Source: Clostridia bacterium
GTDB taxonomy: Bacteria > Bacillota > Clostridia > Oscillospirales > Acutalibacteraceae
DNA length: 39,036 bases
Reading direction: 5' to 3'
Assembly: GCA_017480115.1 (NCBI GenBank)
Contig: JAFVBH010000027.1
Coordinates: 1-39,036 of the forward strand
In this document: piece after piece, positions 38,995 to 39,036 of the stretch
How positions within the stretch are numbered: the stretch's first letter is position 1
Layout: each line of letters begins with the position of its first letter
Notes under the pieces: model-generated
What the model saw: only the letters and a program-made list of their open reading frames with translations
Database searches by the model: none
Told to the model about the DNA's origin: nothing
Position numbers and translations under genes: made by a program

Positions 38995-39036
38995 GGGGGG
39001 CGGCAGCGCCCACCGTACAAAAGTTGGGAAGATAAC

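Larger units (their letters stand above)
38498..39036. other. Right-edge non-coding region
   Basis: No gene is seen. Frames of 60-146 codons exist but lack ribosome sites, cross perfect hairpins and match no family. Contents are listed separately: a dispersed hairpin (38673-38711), a GCTTCGC hairpin (38748-38764), a 19-mer repeat (38780-38798) and a promoter-like extended -10 at the end. The segment 38820-38920 also has long complementary stretches (GGGACA near 38819 against TGTCCC near 38866). Confidence 0.55.

Noticed and set aside
38573..39013. 146-codon minus-strand frame at the right edge
   Set aside because: It crosses perfect hairpins and the dispersed 19-mer and has no ribosome site.

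Overview
The window looks like a chromosome segment of an anaerobic, monoderm Firmicute, probably a gut Clostridia of the Oscillospirales (Ruminococcaceae-like) type. This rests on strong AGGAGG-type ribosome binding sites, clean sigma-A promoters (TTGACA, 17 bases, TATAAT), the CD1247-type zinc-ribbon protein beside efp, an M24 peptidase/efp/yqeG cluster, and very large secreted proteins with CxxC modules. The taxonomic call is an inference from gene content; there is no rRNA in the window.

Layout. 249-2520 (+): an ECF-like sigma factor overlapping a one-TM partner (probable anti-sigma), a possible 50-residue secreted peptide, and a membrane-anchored VanY-type D,D-carboxypeptidase. 2521-2961: non-coding, filled with compact hairpins. 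2962-7032 (-): a zinc-ribbon membrane protein, a CD1247-family protein, efp, an M24 aminopeptidase, a YqeG-type HAD phosphatase and rpsU. 7295-9997 (+): a PP-loop protein that best fits MurL, followed 3 bases later by a MurD-type ligase; together they would be the alternative route to D-Glu in peptidoglycan. 10075-13445 (-): an operon of YfbR-like nucleotidase, two M42 aminopeptidases and a GNAT acetyltransferase. 13590-15413 (+): an unrecognised three-TM protein with a large outside domain. 15502-18409 (-): a lipoprotein, a membrane-anchored protein and a BD-FAE-like esterase. 18551-24660 (-): two secreted Cys-repeat proteins sharing one C-terminal tail. 24939-25955 (+): a sugar-transfer-type ATP-grasp protein. 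26019-29302 (-): an operon of a VTC-domain polyphosphate polymerase-like protein, a DUF4956 membrane protein and a Cthe_2159-like lipoprotein. 29621-38443 (-): a 2940-residue secreted protein whose C-terminal two thirds is a four-fold repeat of about 470-540 residues. 38444-39036: non-coding, hairpin-rich.

How it fits together: most genes concern the cell envelope, namely peptidoglycan precursor synthesis and trimming, envelope-stress-type regulation, surface proteins and a polymerase-like export operon. The second theme is in the non-coding DNA. Intergenic spaces carry short perfect hairpins with 3-base loops, including a dispersed family of three copies (138-176, 10046-10084, 38673-38711) whose outer stem pairs vary in a compensatory way, and a chain of seven hairpins joined by AGCTAAATT/AATTTAGCT linkers (2591-2767). 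No tRNA, rRNA, CRISPR array, transposase or phage gene was seen.
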